Positions 6,628 to 14,997 are shown, counted from the first letter of the stretch. The stretch is DNA of 64,000 nucleotides from Clostridia bacterium (GCA_910575625.1 CAJTFD010000009.1:1-64000); one strand, 5' to 3'. Program-made: numbers and translations. The notes: generated by a model not told the origin, from the sequence alone.

Positions 6628-8230
6628 AAATGCCGACTATGGAGCTGCCGAGCAGTACCTAACTTTCGAGCATGACGAGTTTACCATGAAGCCCACACTG
6701 GACGGGAACGGGCGGCTTCTCCCCCGTGATGATTACCGCATAGCTTCCCTTAATTGCGGCGGGGAGGATTTCGCCATAGCGTGTATGCGCTCCAATCTGA
6801 AATATGGCAAGAACCAAAAGCGGGAGGACGTGAAAAGCCACCATTACATTATCAGTTTTGACCCCCGTGACGCACAGGACAACGGCTTGACCGTAGACCG
6901 GGCGCAACAGTTGGGCGAGCAGTTTTGTAAAGAGCATTTCCCCGGACACCAAGCCCTTGTATGCACCCACCCGGACGGGCATAACCACAGCGGCAATATC
7001 CATGTGCATATCGTAATCAATTCCCTACGGATTGCGGAAGTGCCGCTGCTTCCCTACATGGAAAGACCAGCGGACACAAGGGAGGGCTGCAAACACCGCT
7101 GTACGGACGCAGCTATGGAATATTTCAAAGCGGAAGTCATGGAGATGTGCCACCGGGAAAACCTCTATCAGATTGACTTGCTGAACGGGAGCAAGAACCG
7201 CATTACCGAGCGTGAGTATTGGGCGAAACGGAAAGGACAAGCCGCACTGGATAAAGAGAACGCTTCCCAAGCCGCCACGGGAGAGCCGCCCAAGCAGACC
7301 AAGTTTGAAACCGACAAGGAGAAGCTGCGGCGCACAATCCGCACCGCCCTGTCCTCTGCCGTTTCCTTTGAGGATTTTTCCGGGAAGCTGCTGCAACAGG
7401 GCGTGACCGTCAAGGAGAGCCGGGGGAGATTATCGTATCTCACGCCGGACAGGACGAAGCCCATCACCGCCCGGAAGCTGGGTGATGATTTTGACCGTGC
7501 CAACCTACTGGAAGCACTCACCATAAACGCACAGAACGCCGCCAGAGCCGCCGAAACGCCCCTACCCCAACGGGAATACCCCCGCAACATAAAAGACCGC
7601 TTACAGCGCAACAAAGCCGTTGTAAACGCCCCGAAACAGGACAGCGTACAGCGCATGGTAGACATAGCCGCCAAGAAAGCCGAGGGCAAGGGGAAAGGCT
7701 ATGAGAAATGGGCGACCTTGCACAACTTGAAGCAAATGGCGGCGACCATGAGCATTTACGAGGAATCCGGCTTTTCTTCCCCGGAGGAACTGGAAACCGC
7801 CCTTGCCGACGCCAGTGCCGGACTGCATGAAGTAACCGGGAAACTGAAAGCCGTGGAAAGCACTTTGCGGGAGAAAAAAGACCTGCAAAAACAGCTATTA
7901 GCCTACATCAAGACCAAGCCAGCCCGTGACGGATTGCGGGCGCAGAAAACGGAGAAAGCCCGGAGAGCCTACCGGGAGCAGCACGAAAGCGAGTTTATCA
8001 TTTCCGAATCTGCCGCCCGGTATTTCAAGGCACAGGGAATCTCCAAACTGCCAGCGTCCAAAGCCCTACAAGCGGAGATTGAGCAGCTTATGAGGGAGAA
8101 GAACAGCCTTTACAACGAGTACCGGGAAAAGAGGGAGAAAACAAAGGAATTGCAGACCGTCAAGGGCAATATTGAGCAAATCCTACGGCGGGAGCCGGAA
8201 CGGGGAAAGGGGCGGGAGAATGAACGGTAA
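6599..8230 (+). CDS. relaxase/mobilization protein, IME A
   Basis: 543 residues from TTG 6599 (MATFKHISSKNADYGAAEQY), preferred over GTG 6590 because the family starts this way. Conserved N-terminal relaxase domain: HHYIISFDPRD near residues 81-91 and the metal-binding histidines HPDGHNHSGNIHVHIVINS near 124-142. The rest is long, charged and probably coiled coil (about 380-540). The protein would nick the IME oriT, stay bound to the 5' end, and be passed to the VirD4/T4SS of the host ICE. It overlaps mobC upstream and the Cys-rich gene downstream. Confidence 0.9.
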   Translation: MATFKHISSKNADYGAAEQYLTFEHDEFTMKPTLDGNGRLLPRDDYRIASLNCGGEDFAIACMRSNLKYGKNQKREDVKSHHYIISFDPRDAQDNGLTVDRAQQLGEQFCKEHFPGHQALVCTHPDGHNHSGNIHVHIVINSLRIAEVPLLPYMERPADTREGCKHRCTDAAMEYFKAEVMEMCHRENLYQIDLLNGSKNRITEREYWAKRKGQAALDKENASQAATGEPPKQTKFETDKEKLRRTIRTALSSAVSFEDFSGKLLQQGVTVKESRGRLSYLTPDRTKPITARKLGDDFDRANLLEALTINAQNAARAAETPLPQREYPRNIKDRLQRNKAVVNAPKQDSVQRMVDIAAKKAEGKGKGYEKWATLHNLKQMAATMSIYEESGFSSPEELETALADASAGLHEVTGKLKAVESTLREKKDLQKQLLAYIKTKPARDGLRAQKTEKARRAYREQHESEFIISESAARYFKAQGISKLPASKALQAEIEQLMREKNSLYNEYREKREKTKELQTVKGNIEQILRREPERGKGRENER

Positions 8231-8606
8231 ACGCCCCTACATGGACTACCGCCAGTACCGGGCGGCGTGCCGGCTTGTGCATGAGTGCTGTAACTACGAT
8301 AACGGCAACTGTATCTTGCTGGATAACGGCGAGCCTTGCGTGTGTGTGCAGAGTATCAGCTATTCGCTTCTCTGCCGCTGGTTCATTGCCGCCGTGCTGC
8401 CGCTGGACGGGAAACTGGAAGCCGCCCTTCTGCACCGGGCAGACAGGAAACGCTGTACCGAGTGCGGCGGGTATTTTCTCCCCAAGTCAAACCGGGGGAA
8501 ATACTGCCCGGATTGTGCCGCAAAAGTGCGCCGCCGGAAAGAAGCCGAGCGACAGCGGAAAAGATACCACCTTTCTACGCATTTAGGCTATGAAAGAAGC
8601 CCGTAA
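8220..8606 (+). CDS. cysteine-rich zinc-binding protein (VLP type)
   Basis: 128 residues from ATG 8220, overlapping the relaxase stop by 11 bp. There are many cysteines: CCNYDNGNCILL near 22-33, C..C pairs near 38-42, and a C-terminal treble-type site RCTECGGYF...GKYCPDCAAKVRRRKEAERQ near 77-110. This is the family annotated as cysteine-rich VLP protein in mobilizable elements of Clostridia. The basic tail suggests nucleic-acid binding. The function is unknown. An imperfect ACCGCC/GGCGGT inverted repeat follows at about 8620-8643. Confidence 0.75.
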   Translation: MNGKRPYMDYRQYRAACRLVHECCNYDNGNCILLDNGEPCVCVQSISYSLLCRWFIAAVLPLDGKLEAALLHRADRKRCTECGGYFLPKSNRGKYCPDCAAKVRRRKEAERQRKRYHLSTHLGYERSP

Positions 8607-8720
8607 ATCAAGGCTTTTTTGACCGCCCTCAACGGGTAGGCGGTACATTTATCCTTTACCCCTACAAAAGCCGCTTTAACTGCGTAACAGAAGCCACAGA
8701 ACAGACCAAAGGAGGAACGA

Positions 8721-9485
8721 ATGGCAGACAACCGCAAATATTACTACCTAAAGCTGAAAGAGAGCTATTTTGACGAGGACGCTATCGTGCTGCTGGAAAG
8801 TATGCAGGACGGTATGCTCTACTCAAACATTCTCTTGAAGCTGTACCTAAAATCACTGAAAAACGGTGGAAAGCTCCAGCTTGCCGAAAATATCCCCTAC
8901 ACCGCACAGATGATAGCCACAATCACCCGCCAGCAAGTCGGCACAGTGGAGAGGGCTTTGCAGATTTTTATGAAACTGGGGCTTGTAGAACCCTTGCAGA
9001 ACGGGGCTTTATACATGAGCAACATTGAACTCTTAATCGGTCAGTCCTCTACCGAGGGGGAGCGCAAACGCCGGGCAAGGCGGGCTTTGCAGGAACAGAA
9101 AGCCTTGCCGGAAGCTGTGGCGGACAAACGTCCACCATATGGGGCGGACATTTGTCCACCAGAGATAGAGATAGAGAAAGAGATAGATATAGAGTTAGAG
9201 ATAAAGAGAGAGGGAGAGATAAAGACAGGACAGACAGCCCCCGCCCCTTTTGGCAGATATGAAAATGTATTCCTGTCAGAAAGAGAGCTTGCAGAGCTGC
9301 AAGAGGAACTTCCCGGCAAATGGGAGTATTACATAGACCGCTTATCCGGCTATATCGCTTCCAGCGGGAAGAAATACAAGAACCATGCCGCCACTATCCG
9401 GCGTTGGGCGGCTGATGACAGGGCAAAGGGGAAGCCGAAAAAGGGAATCCCCGATTATTCCTACAAAGAGGGCGAGAGCCTTTGA
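8721..9485 (+). CDS. phage replisome organizer-like protein, IME A
   Basis: 254 residues from ATG 8721 with AAAGGAGG upstream. The N-terminal part (YYYLKLKESYFDEDAIVLLESM...) is the replisome-organizer winged-helix domain found in phage and mobile-element initiator proteins. A charged linker, whose codons are runs of GAGATA-like repeats (about 9165-9220), joins a C-terminal DnaD-like helical region. Together with the DnaC-like ATPase downstream it probably starts replication of the excised IME or loads the host helicase. Confidence 0.8.
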   Translation: MADNRKYYYLKLKESYFDEDAIVLLESMQDGMLYSNILLKLYLKSLKNGGKLQLAENIPYTAQMIATITRQQVGTVERALQIFMKLGLVEPLQNGALYMSNIELLIGQSSTEGERKRRARRALQEQKALPEAVADKRPPYGADICPPEIEIEKEIDIELEIKREGEIKTGQTAPAPFGRYENVFLSERELAELQEELPGKWEYYIDRLSGYIASSGKKYKNHAATIRRWAADDRAKGKPKKGIPDYSYKEGESL

Positions 9486-9551
9486 CAACAGCATAGACAC
9501 AACGCCCTGTAAACAGGGCGTAAAAGACCACGAACAAGGAGGAACGATTTT

Positions 9552-10403
9552 ATGTGTGATTACGATAACGCTATTTTCCGGCTTGCCACGGCACAGGAAA
9601 CAGAGCCGGAGGACTACATAGGCGAGGACGGGCTTTTATACTGCGGGAAATGCCGCCAGCCCAAAGAAGCCTACTTCCCTGAGGGTAAGACGCTTTTCGG
9701 GCGTGACCGTCACCCCAAAGAATGTGACTGCCAGCGGAAACGCCGGAAAATGCTGGAAGCCGCAGACCGGGAACACAAGCACCGGGAGGAAGTGGAACGG
9801 CTGAAAAGAAAGGGCTTCACAGACCCGGCTATGCGGGAATGGACGTTTGGGAATGACAACGGCAAATGCCCCCAAATGGTGAAAGCCCGTGCCTATGTGG
9901 AACAATGGGAGCAGATAAAGGACGGAAACCACGGAATGATTTTGTGGGGAGAAGTCGGCACAGGCAAGAGCTATTTTGCCGGGTGTATCGCCAACGCCCT
10001 CATGGAGAAAGAGGTTTCCGTGTGCATGACGAACTTTGCCCTTATCCTCAATGACCTTGCCGCCAGCTACAAGGACAGGAACGAATACATATCCCGCCTT
10101 TGCAGCTTCCCCCTGCTTATCCTTGACGATTTCGGCATGGAGCGTGGCACGGAATACGGGCTTGAACAGGTTTACAACGTGGTTGACAGCCGATACCGCA
10201 GCAGAAAGCCGCTGATAGTCACCACAAATTTGACGCTGGAAGAATTGCAGAACCCGGAGGACACGCCCCACGCCCGGATTTATGACCGCCTTATTGAAAT
10301 GTGTTCCCCTGTCTGTATTACCGGGGAGAATTTCTGGAAAGCCAAAGCAAGGGAAAAAATGGAACAGCTTAAAACGTTGCTGAACAGAAAGGAGAGCCTA
10401 TGA
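9552..10403 (+). CDS. dnaC: DnaC-like helicase-loader ATPase, IME A
   Basis: 283 residues from ATG 9552 with AAGGAGG upstream. There is an N-terminal zinc site (CGKC... CDCQ, residues 33-60) and an AAA+ ATPase with Walker A GEVGTGKS near residue 134 and Walker B LLILDDFGME near 188. DnaC/DnaI-type proteins place the replicative helicase on DNA. It follows the replisome-organizer gene by 66 bp and overlaps tnpW by 4 bp (ATGA), so the three form a replication/excision operon. Confidence 0.88.
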   Translation: MCDYDNAIFRLATAQETEPEDYIGEDGLLYCGKCRQPKEAYFPEGKTLFGRDRHPKECDCQRKRRKMLEAADREHKHREEVERLKRKGFTDPAMREWTFGNDNGKCPQMVKARAYVEQWEQIKDGNHGMILWGEVGTGKSYFAGCIANALMEKEVSVCMTNFALILNDLAASYKDRNEYISRLCSFPLLILDDFGMERGTEYGLEQVYNVVDSRYRSRKPLIVTTNLTLEELQNPEDTPHARIYDRLIEMCSPVCITGENFWKAKAREKMEQLKTLLNRKESL

Positions 10404-10597
10404 CCGACACCCCCAACAGAAGCACCGCCACTGCCGCCCGCCGCCCGGATTGCGTGACCGAGGTACGCCGGGGGAACACCGTCCTTGTGGTTTCCGGCTA
10501 CTTCAAACAGGACACCACCGCCACCGCAGCCGACAAGATGATGAAAGTGCTGGAAGCCGAAAGCGCAGCCGGGGAAAGAGCCGCCCACGCCATATAA
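10400..10597 (+). CDS. tnpW: TnpW-like transposon-encoded protein
   Basis: 65 residues starting inside the stop of the DnaC-like gene. The core RRGNTVLVVSGYFKQDTT..TAADKMMKVLEAE is the conserved TnpW motif of Tn4451-type elements. Its function is not established. It regularly precedes the large serine recombinase, as it does here. Confidence 0.8.
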   Translation: MTDTPNRSTATAARRPDCVTEVRRGNTVLVVSGYFKQDTTATAADKMMKVLEAESAAGERAAHAI

Positions 10598-10656
10598 AGT
10601 GACATTCCTTGATTAAAAATATTCGACATTATATCCCATAAAGTAGCAAAAAGGAC

Positions 10657-10713
10657 TGTACAGCCAGCCCCAACCTATGGTATAATAGACCTACGGAATA
10701 GTGGGCTGGCTGT
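10657..10713 (+). promoter_or_regulatory. recombinase A promoter flanked by perfect inverted repeat
   Basis: TATAAT is at 10681-10686 with a weak -35 region (TGTACA at 10657-10662, spacing 18). The arms ACAGCCAGCCC (10660-10670) and GGGCTGGCTGT (10703-10713) are perfect 11-bp inverted repeats on either side of the -10 box. This could be an operator for self-repression by the recombinase, or a hairpin in the 5' leader. Confidence 0.6.
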
Positions 10714-10730
10714 CGGAAACGGAGGAATCT

Positions 10731-12353
10731 ATGTCAAGACAGACCACCCAAACACTTATCACCGCCCTTTATCCGAGATTATCCCATGAGGACGAGCTTG
10801 CCGGGGAATCCAATTCCATAAGCAACCAGAAGCGAATCCTTGAAAACTACGCAAAACAGAACGGCTTCGGTAATCTGAAATGGTACACGGACGACGGTTA
10901 TTCCGGGGCAAATTTCCAAAGACCCGGCTTCCAGTCCATGCTTGCCGACATTGAAGCGGGGCTTGTAGGAACGGTCATAGTCAAGGATATGTCACGGTTA
11001 GGGCGAAATTACTTACAAGTGGGAATGTACACAGAAATGATTTTCCCACAGAAAAACGTCCGTTTCATTGCCATCAATGACGGCGTTGACAGCGCACAGG
11101 GCGACAACGATTTTGCCCCCTTGCGTAACATTTTTAACGAATGGCTGGTGAGGGATACGAGCAAGAAAATCAGAGCCGTGAAGCGGTCAAAAGGCATGAG
11201 TGGGAAGCCTGTCACAAGCAAGCCCGTGTACGGCTACCTCATGGACGAGGACGAAAATTTCATCATTGACGAAGAAGCCGCCCCCGTGGTGAAGCAGATA
11301 TACAGCCTTTGCCTTGCCGGGAACGGACCGACCAAGATAGCCCGTATGCTCACGGAGCAGCAGACACCCACGCCGGGAACGCTGGAATACCGCCGGACGG
11401 GAAGCACACGCCGCTACCACCCCGGCTATGAGTGCAAGTGGGCGACTAACACCGTGGCGCATATCCTTGAAAACCGGGAGTACACGGGCTGCCTTGTGAA
11501 CTTCAAGACCGAGAAAGTGTCCTACAAGGTAAAGCACAGTGTAGAAAATCCCGTGGAGAAACAGGCGGTATTTGAGAACCACCACGAACCAATCATAGAC
11601 CGTGACACATGGGAGCGTGTGCAGGAGCTACGCAAGCAGCGCAAACGCCCCAACCGCTATGACGAAGTGGGCTTGTTCTCCGGCATACTCTTTTGTGCGG
11701 ATTGCGGCAGCGTCATGTACCAGCAGAGGTATCAGACGGACAAACGGCGGCAGGACTGCTACATATGCGGCAGCTACAAGAAGCGCACGGCAGACTGTAC
11801 GGCGCACTTTATCCGCACCGACCTGTTGACCGAGGGAGTGACCGAGAACCTACGGAAAGTCACCAGCTACGCCGCAAAGCACGAAGCCCGGTTTATGAAG
11901 CTGTTGACCGAGCAGACCGAGGACGGGAGCAAACGCCGGAACGCCGCCAGGAAGAAAGAACTGGAAGCGGCAGAAAAACGGATTGCGGAACTCTCCGCTA
12001 TCTTCAAGCGGCTGTATGAGGACAGCGTGGCGGGGCGCATATCGGACGAGCGTTTCACGGAGCTTTCGGCAGACTATGAAGCCGAGCAAAAGGAACTGAA
12101 AGAACGTGCCGCCGTTCTGCAGGGCGAGCTTTCAAGGACGCTGGAAGCCACGGCAAACGCTGAAAAGTTTATGAAAGTGGTACGCAAGTACACCAGCTTT
12201 GAGGAACTCACCCCTACCCTGTTGCGGGAGTTTGTGGAGAAAATCGTAATCCACGAATCGGAAGCCCTTGACGGGAAACGCCGGGGGAAGCTCCGCAGAC
12301 AGGAAATCGAAATCTATTACTCTTTTGTCGGCAAGGTAGAATTGCCCGACTAA
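10731..12353 (+). CDS. tnpX: large serine recombinase, IME A
   Basis: 540 residues from ATG 10731 (GGAGGAATCT ribosome site; the GTG at 10701 is an upstream extension). Resolvase domain with nucleophile Ser18 (LYPRLSHEDE) and the ITKD-like VIVKDMSRLGRN motif, then the recombinase domain, a zinc ribbon (CADCG ... CYICGSYKK, about residues 322-350) and a long coiled coil (about 395-480). It belongs with TnpX/TndX enzymes, which excise and insert elements through a 2-bp core. It is followed by a hairpin (12364-12382) and by the right edge of IME A. Confidence 0.92.
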   Translation: MSRQTTQTLITALYPRLSHEDELAGESNSISNQKRILENYAKQNGFGNLKWYTDDGYSGANFQRPGFQSMLADIEAGLVGTVIVKDMSRLGRNYLQVGMYTEMIFPQKNVRFIAINDGVDSAQGDNDFAPLRNIFNEWLVRDTSKKIRAVKRSKGMSGKPVTSKPVYGYLMDEDENFIIDEEAAPVVKQIYSLCLAGNGPTKIARMLTEQQTPTPGTLEYRRTGSTRRYHPGYECKWATNTVAHILENREYTGCLVNFKTEKVSYKVKHSVENPVEKQAVFENHHEPIIDRDTWERVQELRKQRKRPNRYDEVGLFSGILFCADCGSVMYQQRYQTDKRRQDCYICGSYKKRTADCTAHFIRTDLLTEGVTENLRKVTSYAAKHEARFMKLLTEQTEDGSKRRNAARKKELEAAEKRIAELSAIFKRLYEDSVAGRISDERFTELSADYEAEQKELKERAAVLQGELSRTLEATANAEKFMKVVRKYTSFEELTPTLLREFVEKIVIHESEALDGKRRGKLRRQEIEIYYSFVGKVELPD

Positions 12354-12363
12354 AGCCCGACCC

Positions 12364-12382
12364 GTCCGGCAGTCAGCCGGAC
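12364..12382 (+). terminator. hairpin after recombinase A
   Basis: GTCCGGC and GCCGGAC form a perfect 7-bp stem with AGTCA loop, followed at 12396-12400 by a T run. Likely the terminator of the IME A operon, inside its right end. Confidence 0.55.
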
Positions 12383-12536
12383 AGGGAACGGCAAAATTTT
12401 TTACACTTCTTTTACTTCTTTATCTCACATGAGCAAAGTCACAGGGCATGAAACAGGTCATGGCTAATTAGAGGTAATCAAAAGAGGAAAGGAAAAGCAC
12501 AATCCAGACGGAACCGGCGATACCGTCAAGAAATAT

Positions 12537-12565
12537 TTGTGAGTTAGCAAGAAACCTGATATAAT
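12537..12565 (+). promoter_or_regulatory. promoter at left end of IME B
   Basis: TTGTGA (12537-12542) and TATAAT (12560-12565) with 17-bp spacing, 41 bp before the HTH gene start at 12607. Confidence 0.7.
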
Positions 12566-12606
12566 GGGGGCAAGCGCCCATCCGGGGCAGAAAGGCAGGG
12601 GGAAAA

Positions 12607-12879
12607 ATGCACATCAGCTACAAACCGCTCTGGCACACGCTGATAGAGCGCAACATGAGGAAAGAAGATTTAAGGCTTGCCGCTGGCCTGACCACAAATA
12701 TGATTGCCAATATGGGCAAAGAGGGAAAACACATCAGTATGGACACGCTGGCACGAATCTGCGAAACACTGGATTGTGGCATTATGGACGTGATTGAGCT
12801 GGCCAGTGACGAGCCTTCCACCACAGGAAGGAACGATAATGGAAAAACTGAAAGAAAGAATCACAGAAAACGGCATTGA
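12607..12879 (+). CDS. small HTH (Cro/XRE-type) regulator
   Basis: 90 residues from ATG 12607. A compact helix-turn-helix protein: KPLWHTLIERNMRKEDLRLAAGLTTNMIANMGKEGKHISMDTLARICETLDCGIMDVIEL is the pattern of short XRE-type (YozG-like) regulators. The C-terminal 25 residues are polar. It overlaps the TnpV-like gene by 41 bp and shares the promoter at 12537. Confidence 0.8.
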   Translation: MHISYKPLWHTLIERNMRKEDLRLAAGLTTNMIANMGKEGKHISMDTLARICETLDCGIMDVIELASDEPSTTGRNDNGKTERKNHRKRH

Positions 12880-13216
12880 TTATATTCTGGTAGGCGATTA
12901 CTATATCCCGGACTTGAAGCTGCCGGAAGAAGACCGTCCCATTGGACGCTTTGGGCGGCTGCACCGGGAATATCTGAAACAGGAGCATCCGGCACGGTAC
13001 AGTTCCCTTATCCTGACAGGGAAATTGTGGACGTATCTTGCCGACCTGAACGAGCAGGCGGAGGAACGGCTTGACTTAATCATAGAGCAGATGAAAGCCG
13101 CCGAGGGAGTGACCGAGGAACTGAAAGCCCGGAACCAGCTTGAATGGGTGGGGCGAATGAATAATATCCGCAACCGGGCGGAGGAAATCATAAATAGCGA
13201 GTTGATTTATATTTGA
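12839..13216 (+). CDS. tnpV: TnpV-like transposon-encoded protein
   Basis: 125 residues from ATG 12839. The sequence LPEEDRPIGRFGRLHREYLKQEHPARYSSLILTGKLWTYL is characteristic of TnpV of Tn4451-like elements. No enzymatic motif; the function is not known. It is translated in an overlapping frame after the HTH gene and ends before a strong terminator. Confidence 0.8.
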   Translation: MEKLKERITENGIDYILVGDYYIPDLKLPEEDRPIGRFGRLHREYLKQEHPARYSSLILTGKLWTYLADLNEQAEERLDLIIEQMKAAEGVTEELKARNQLEWVGRMNNIRNRAEEIINSELIYI

Positions 13217-13232
13217 TTTGGATATAGAAAGG

Positions 13233-13256
13233 CCAGCCGATTACCGGCTGGTTTTT
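13233..13256 (+). terminator. terminator between TnpV and XRE gene
   Basis: CCAGCCG (13233-13239) pairs with CGGCTGG (13245-13251), followed by TTTTT. It separates the plus-strand tnpV operon from the convergent minus-strand regulator. Confidence 0.85.
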
Positions 13257-13583
13257 CTAATCTTCCCTGCGTTCCAATACTGCCCGAATCATGGCAACGG
13301 CAATCTCCTGTTGGCTGGGCGATGTGCTTTCCCACAATTCTGCCAGTTCCCGTATTTCACTGACCTCATTATCTTCCAGCGCATCCCGCAGCAGATAATC
13401 CGGGGAGATTTTCAGTGCGTTGCAGATATTGATAAAGACAGGCAAGCTGGGAACCTTTGCCCCGCCCTCAATCTGCCGGAGATAGGTTGCGTTGATATTG
13501 CACAGTTCCGAGAGCCTGTCCGCCGTGAATCCCCGGTCTTTCCTCACCATGTTGATACGTTTGCCCAATCCTTTTGTTTCCAT
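13257..13583 (-). CDS. XRE-family regulator
   Basis: 108 residues from the ATG at 13583 (METKGLGKRINMVRKDRG); an upstream ATG at 13601 is possible. Classical HTH_3 domain: ADRLSELCNINATYLRQIEGGAKVPSLPVFINICNAL, followed by a short helical tail. It is divergent from the gene at 13723, and the region between carries repeats of AGACTATA, so it probably regulates itself and the SymE-like pair. Confidence 0.85.
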   Translation of the reverse strand: METKGLGKRINMVRKDRGFTADRLSELCNINATYLRQIEGGAKVPSLPVFINICNALKISPDYLLRDALEDNEVSEIRELAELWESTSPSQQEIAVAMIRAVLERRED

Positions 13584-13630
13584 ATTGCCCACCCATTTCA
13601 TAAGCTATTAGCATTTATTTTATTCACTTT

Positions 13631-13700
13631 TAGACTACATCACACATAGGGATTGCAATAGATTCTAAAAGACTATATAATATTAGCTAATAGACTATAA
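13631..13700. promoter_or_regulatory. divergent control region with AGACTA repeats
   Basis: Three similar words occur between the divergent genes: TAGACTACAT (13631-13640), AAGACTATAT (13669-13678) and TAGACTATAA (13691-13700). TATAAT at 13675-13680 is a plausible -10 box for the rightward gene. They are good operator candidates for the XRE protein. Confidence 0.5.
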
Positions 13701-13722
13701 ACTATGAAAGGGGAATAATAGA

Positions 13723-13911
13723 ATGGAACTGAACTATTTTAGGGACAAACTTTTTGATTTACTGAACGACAACGAGGGGATGGGGATTGCCGACCTGTAC
13801 GCAGACGAGCGGAACAGTCTGCTTACTGTCAGGACAGAGGACGGGGATGTATTTGAAATCGTATGCCAGCAGGCAGTGGGGAAGGAGGACGGATGGACGA
13901 CCGTAAGCTGA
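13723..13911 (+). CDS. hypothetical 62-residue protein paired with SymE-like gene
   Basis: Starts at ATG 13723 after AAGGGG. An acidic small protein (MELNYFRDKLFDLLNDNEGMGIADLYADE...). I do not recognise the family. It overlaps the next gene by 19 bp, the arrangement of a two-gene module. By position it could be the partner of the SymE-like protein, but nothing in the sequence proves an antitoxin role. Confidence 0.6.
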   Translation: MELNYFRDKLFDLLNDNEGMGIADLYADERNSLLTVRTEDGDVFEIVCQQAVGKEDGWTTVS

Positions 13912-14081
13912 CCGTTTATAATGGGCGAGGTGCTTTCAAGAAATCGCCGCCGCAGATTCTTTTACAGGGAAACTGGCTGGAACAGGCCGGATTCTCCGCA
14001 GGGGACAAAATCACCGTGAAATGCCAGCAGGGGCAGCTTATTATCACCAAAGACGGAACAAGGGAAAACTCACGGGAATAA
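13893..14081 (+). CDS. SymE-like small AbrB-fold protein
   Basis: 62 residues from ATG 13893. The core PQILLQGNWLEQAGFSAGDKITVKCQQGQLIITKDG matches the SymE family (SOS-induced toxin in E. coli; AbrB-like beta fold). It is translated in overlap with the upstream small gene and controlled by a divergent XRE regulator. A toxin role is inferred from family only; many SymE relatives in Clostridia are uncharacterised. Confidence 0.7.
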   Translation: MDDRKLTVYNGRGAFKKSPPQILLQGNWLEQAGFSAGDKITVKCQQGQLIITKDGTRENSRE

Positions 14082-14119
14082 CACTTTATTGCAACTAAAT
14101 GAATTTTTTGTAAAGTCTA

Positions 14120-14148
14120 TTCCATCAGGAAAGTTATTGCGGTATAAT
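14120..14148 (+). promoter_or_regulatory. promoter of YdeI-like gene, shared module copy 1
   Basis: TTCCAT (14120-14125) and TATAAT (14143-14148) with 17-bp spacing. The surroundings (AAGTCTATTCCAT before, GGAGCCA..GACAAATC after) recur at 18293-18321 upstream of the SdpI-like gene. Confidence 0.65.
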
Positions 14149-14225
14149 GGAGCCATTGACAAATCTGCAGTTGCTCATTTTGGCGGCAGAGCAAACGATA
14201 GGAGGGATATATCATAAGCGAATTG

Positions 14226-14777
14226 ATGAAATTTGCCAGCAGAAAAGAATTCCGTGAATGGCTTTACGAGCATTGTCTGTCAAATGAAGGTATTTGGCTT
14301 TTATTTGGTAAGGCTGGTGGGCCAAAAACTATAAAAGCAGGAGAAGCTTTGGAGGAAGCCCTCTGTTTTGGCTGGATTGACGGACAGATGGAAAAGATTG
14401 ATGATAAAACCTATAAGAAGTATTTTTCTCTGCGCAGAGAAAATAGCAAATGGTCAGAGAAAAATAAGGCATTGGTGAAAAGGCTTGACGAACAAGGGCT
14501 TATGACTGACTTTGGCAGGAAGAAAATAGACGAAGCCAAGAAGAATGGCCAATGGGACGCTCAAAATCCTCTGGCAATCATTACAGAGGAACAGATTGCC
14601 TGCCTATCCGCACTGTTGGAAGGGTACGAACCTGCTTATACAAATTTTCAAGCCATGCCCCCATCCGTAAAGAAAACTTATACACGGGCATACCTTGATG
14701 CTAAGACAGACGCTGGACGGGAAAAGCGAATCGCATGGATGGTGGATAGGCTCAATAGAAACCTAAAACCCATGTAA
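14226..14777 (+). CDS. YdeI/OmpD-associated family protein
   Basis: 183 residues from ATG 14226 (TTG 14223 directly before it is also possible). The motifs EEALCFGWIDGQ and YFSLRRENSKWSEKNKALVKRL are typical of the YdeI/OmpD-associated family, linked to peptide or bacteriocin tolerance in some bacteria. The ribosome binding site GGAGGG (14201-14206) is about 20 bp away, too far. At the ideal distance the frame has ATA (14214), so the original start may have been ATG-SELMKF and is now mutated, or a rare start is used. It stands alone with its own promoter as cargo. Confidence 0.82.
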   Translation: MKFASRKEFREWLYEHCLSNEGIWLLFGKAGGPKTIKAGEALEEALCFGWIDGQMEKIDDKTYKKYFSLRRENSKWSEKNKALVKRLDEQGLMTDFGRKKIDEAKKNGQWDAQNPLAIITEEQIACLSALLEGYEPAYTNFQAMPPSVKKTYTRAYLDAKTDAGREKRIAWMVDRLNRNLKPM

Positions 14778-14799
14778 TCAATTTGAAAGGAGTAACACC

Positions 14800-14997
14800 A
14801 TGGAAGAATTAAAATTTATTATGGAGAAATTCGTTGCGTCTGGTTGGGATTTAATATCTATTCCCGCACAACAATGGTTAGAGGGAAAAGCTGATAAAGA
14901 CACTTTAGTATCAGCAATCAAGCAAGCAGACAAAGAATGTGGAAGCTGTGGTTGCGAATTAGACCCGTTATATAAAAGAGCTTTGGAATTGATTTAA
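14800..14997 (+). CDS. hypothetical 65-residue protein
   Basis: Starts at ATG 14800 with AAAGGAG upstream, 22 bp after the YdeI-like gene, probably on the same transcript. MEELKFIMEKFVASGWDLIS... ends with a cysteine cluster CGSCGCE near residues 48-54. I do not recognise it. The cysteines could bind a metal. Confidence 0.65.
   Translation: MEELKFIMEKFVASGWDLISIPAQQWLEGKADKDTLVSAIKQADKECGSCGCELDPLYKRALELI

Larger units (their letters stand above)
2384..12463. mobile_element. IME A, serine-recombinase mobilizable element in Maff2
   Basis: About 10.1 kb. The left edge is the point where Maff2 coding stops (TGCTCATG at 2377-2384). The right edge is placed at 12456-12463 (GGTCATGG), about 100 bp after its large serine recombinase. 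It has its own MobC/relaxase pair, an oriT-like hairpin, replication-type proteins (replisome-organizer-like and DnaC-like), TnpW, and a BlaI/M56 regulatory pair as left-end cargo. This is the layout of Tn4451-related mobilizable transposons; it lacks any T4SS genes and would depend on the host ICE to transfer. Confidence 0.8.

Noticed and set aside
9165-9220. GAGATA-rich simple repeat as an iteron origin
   Set aside because: It is a low-complexity coding stretch inside the replisome-organizer gene (E/I/K-rich linker).
12607-14081. Classical toxin-antitoxin operon
   Set aside because: The SymE-like gene and its small partner suggest it, but no recognised antitoxin is present, so only the family label was kept.
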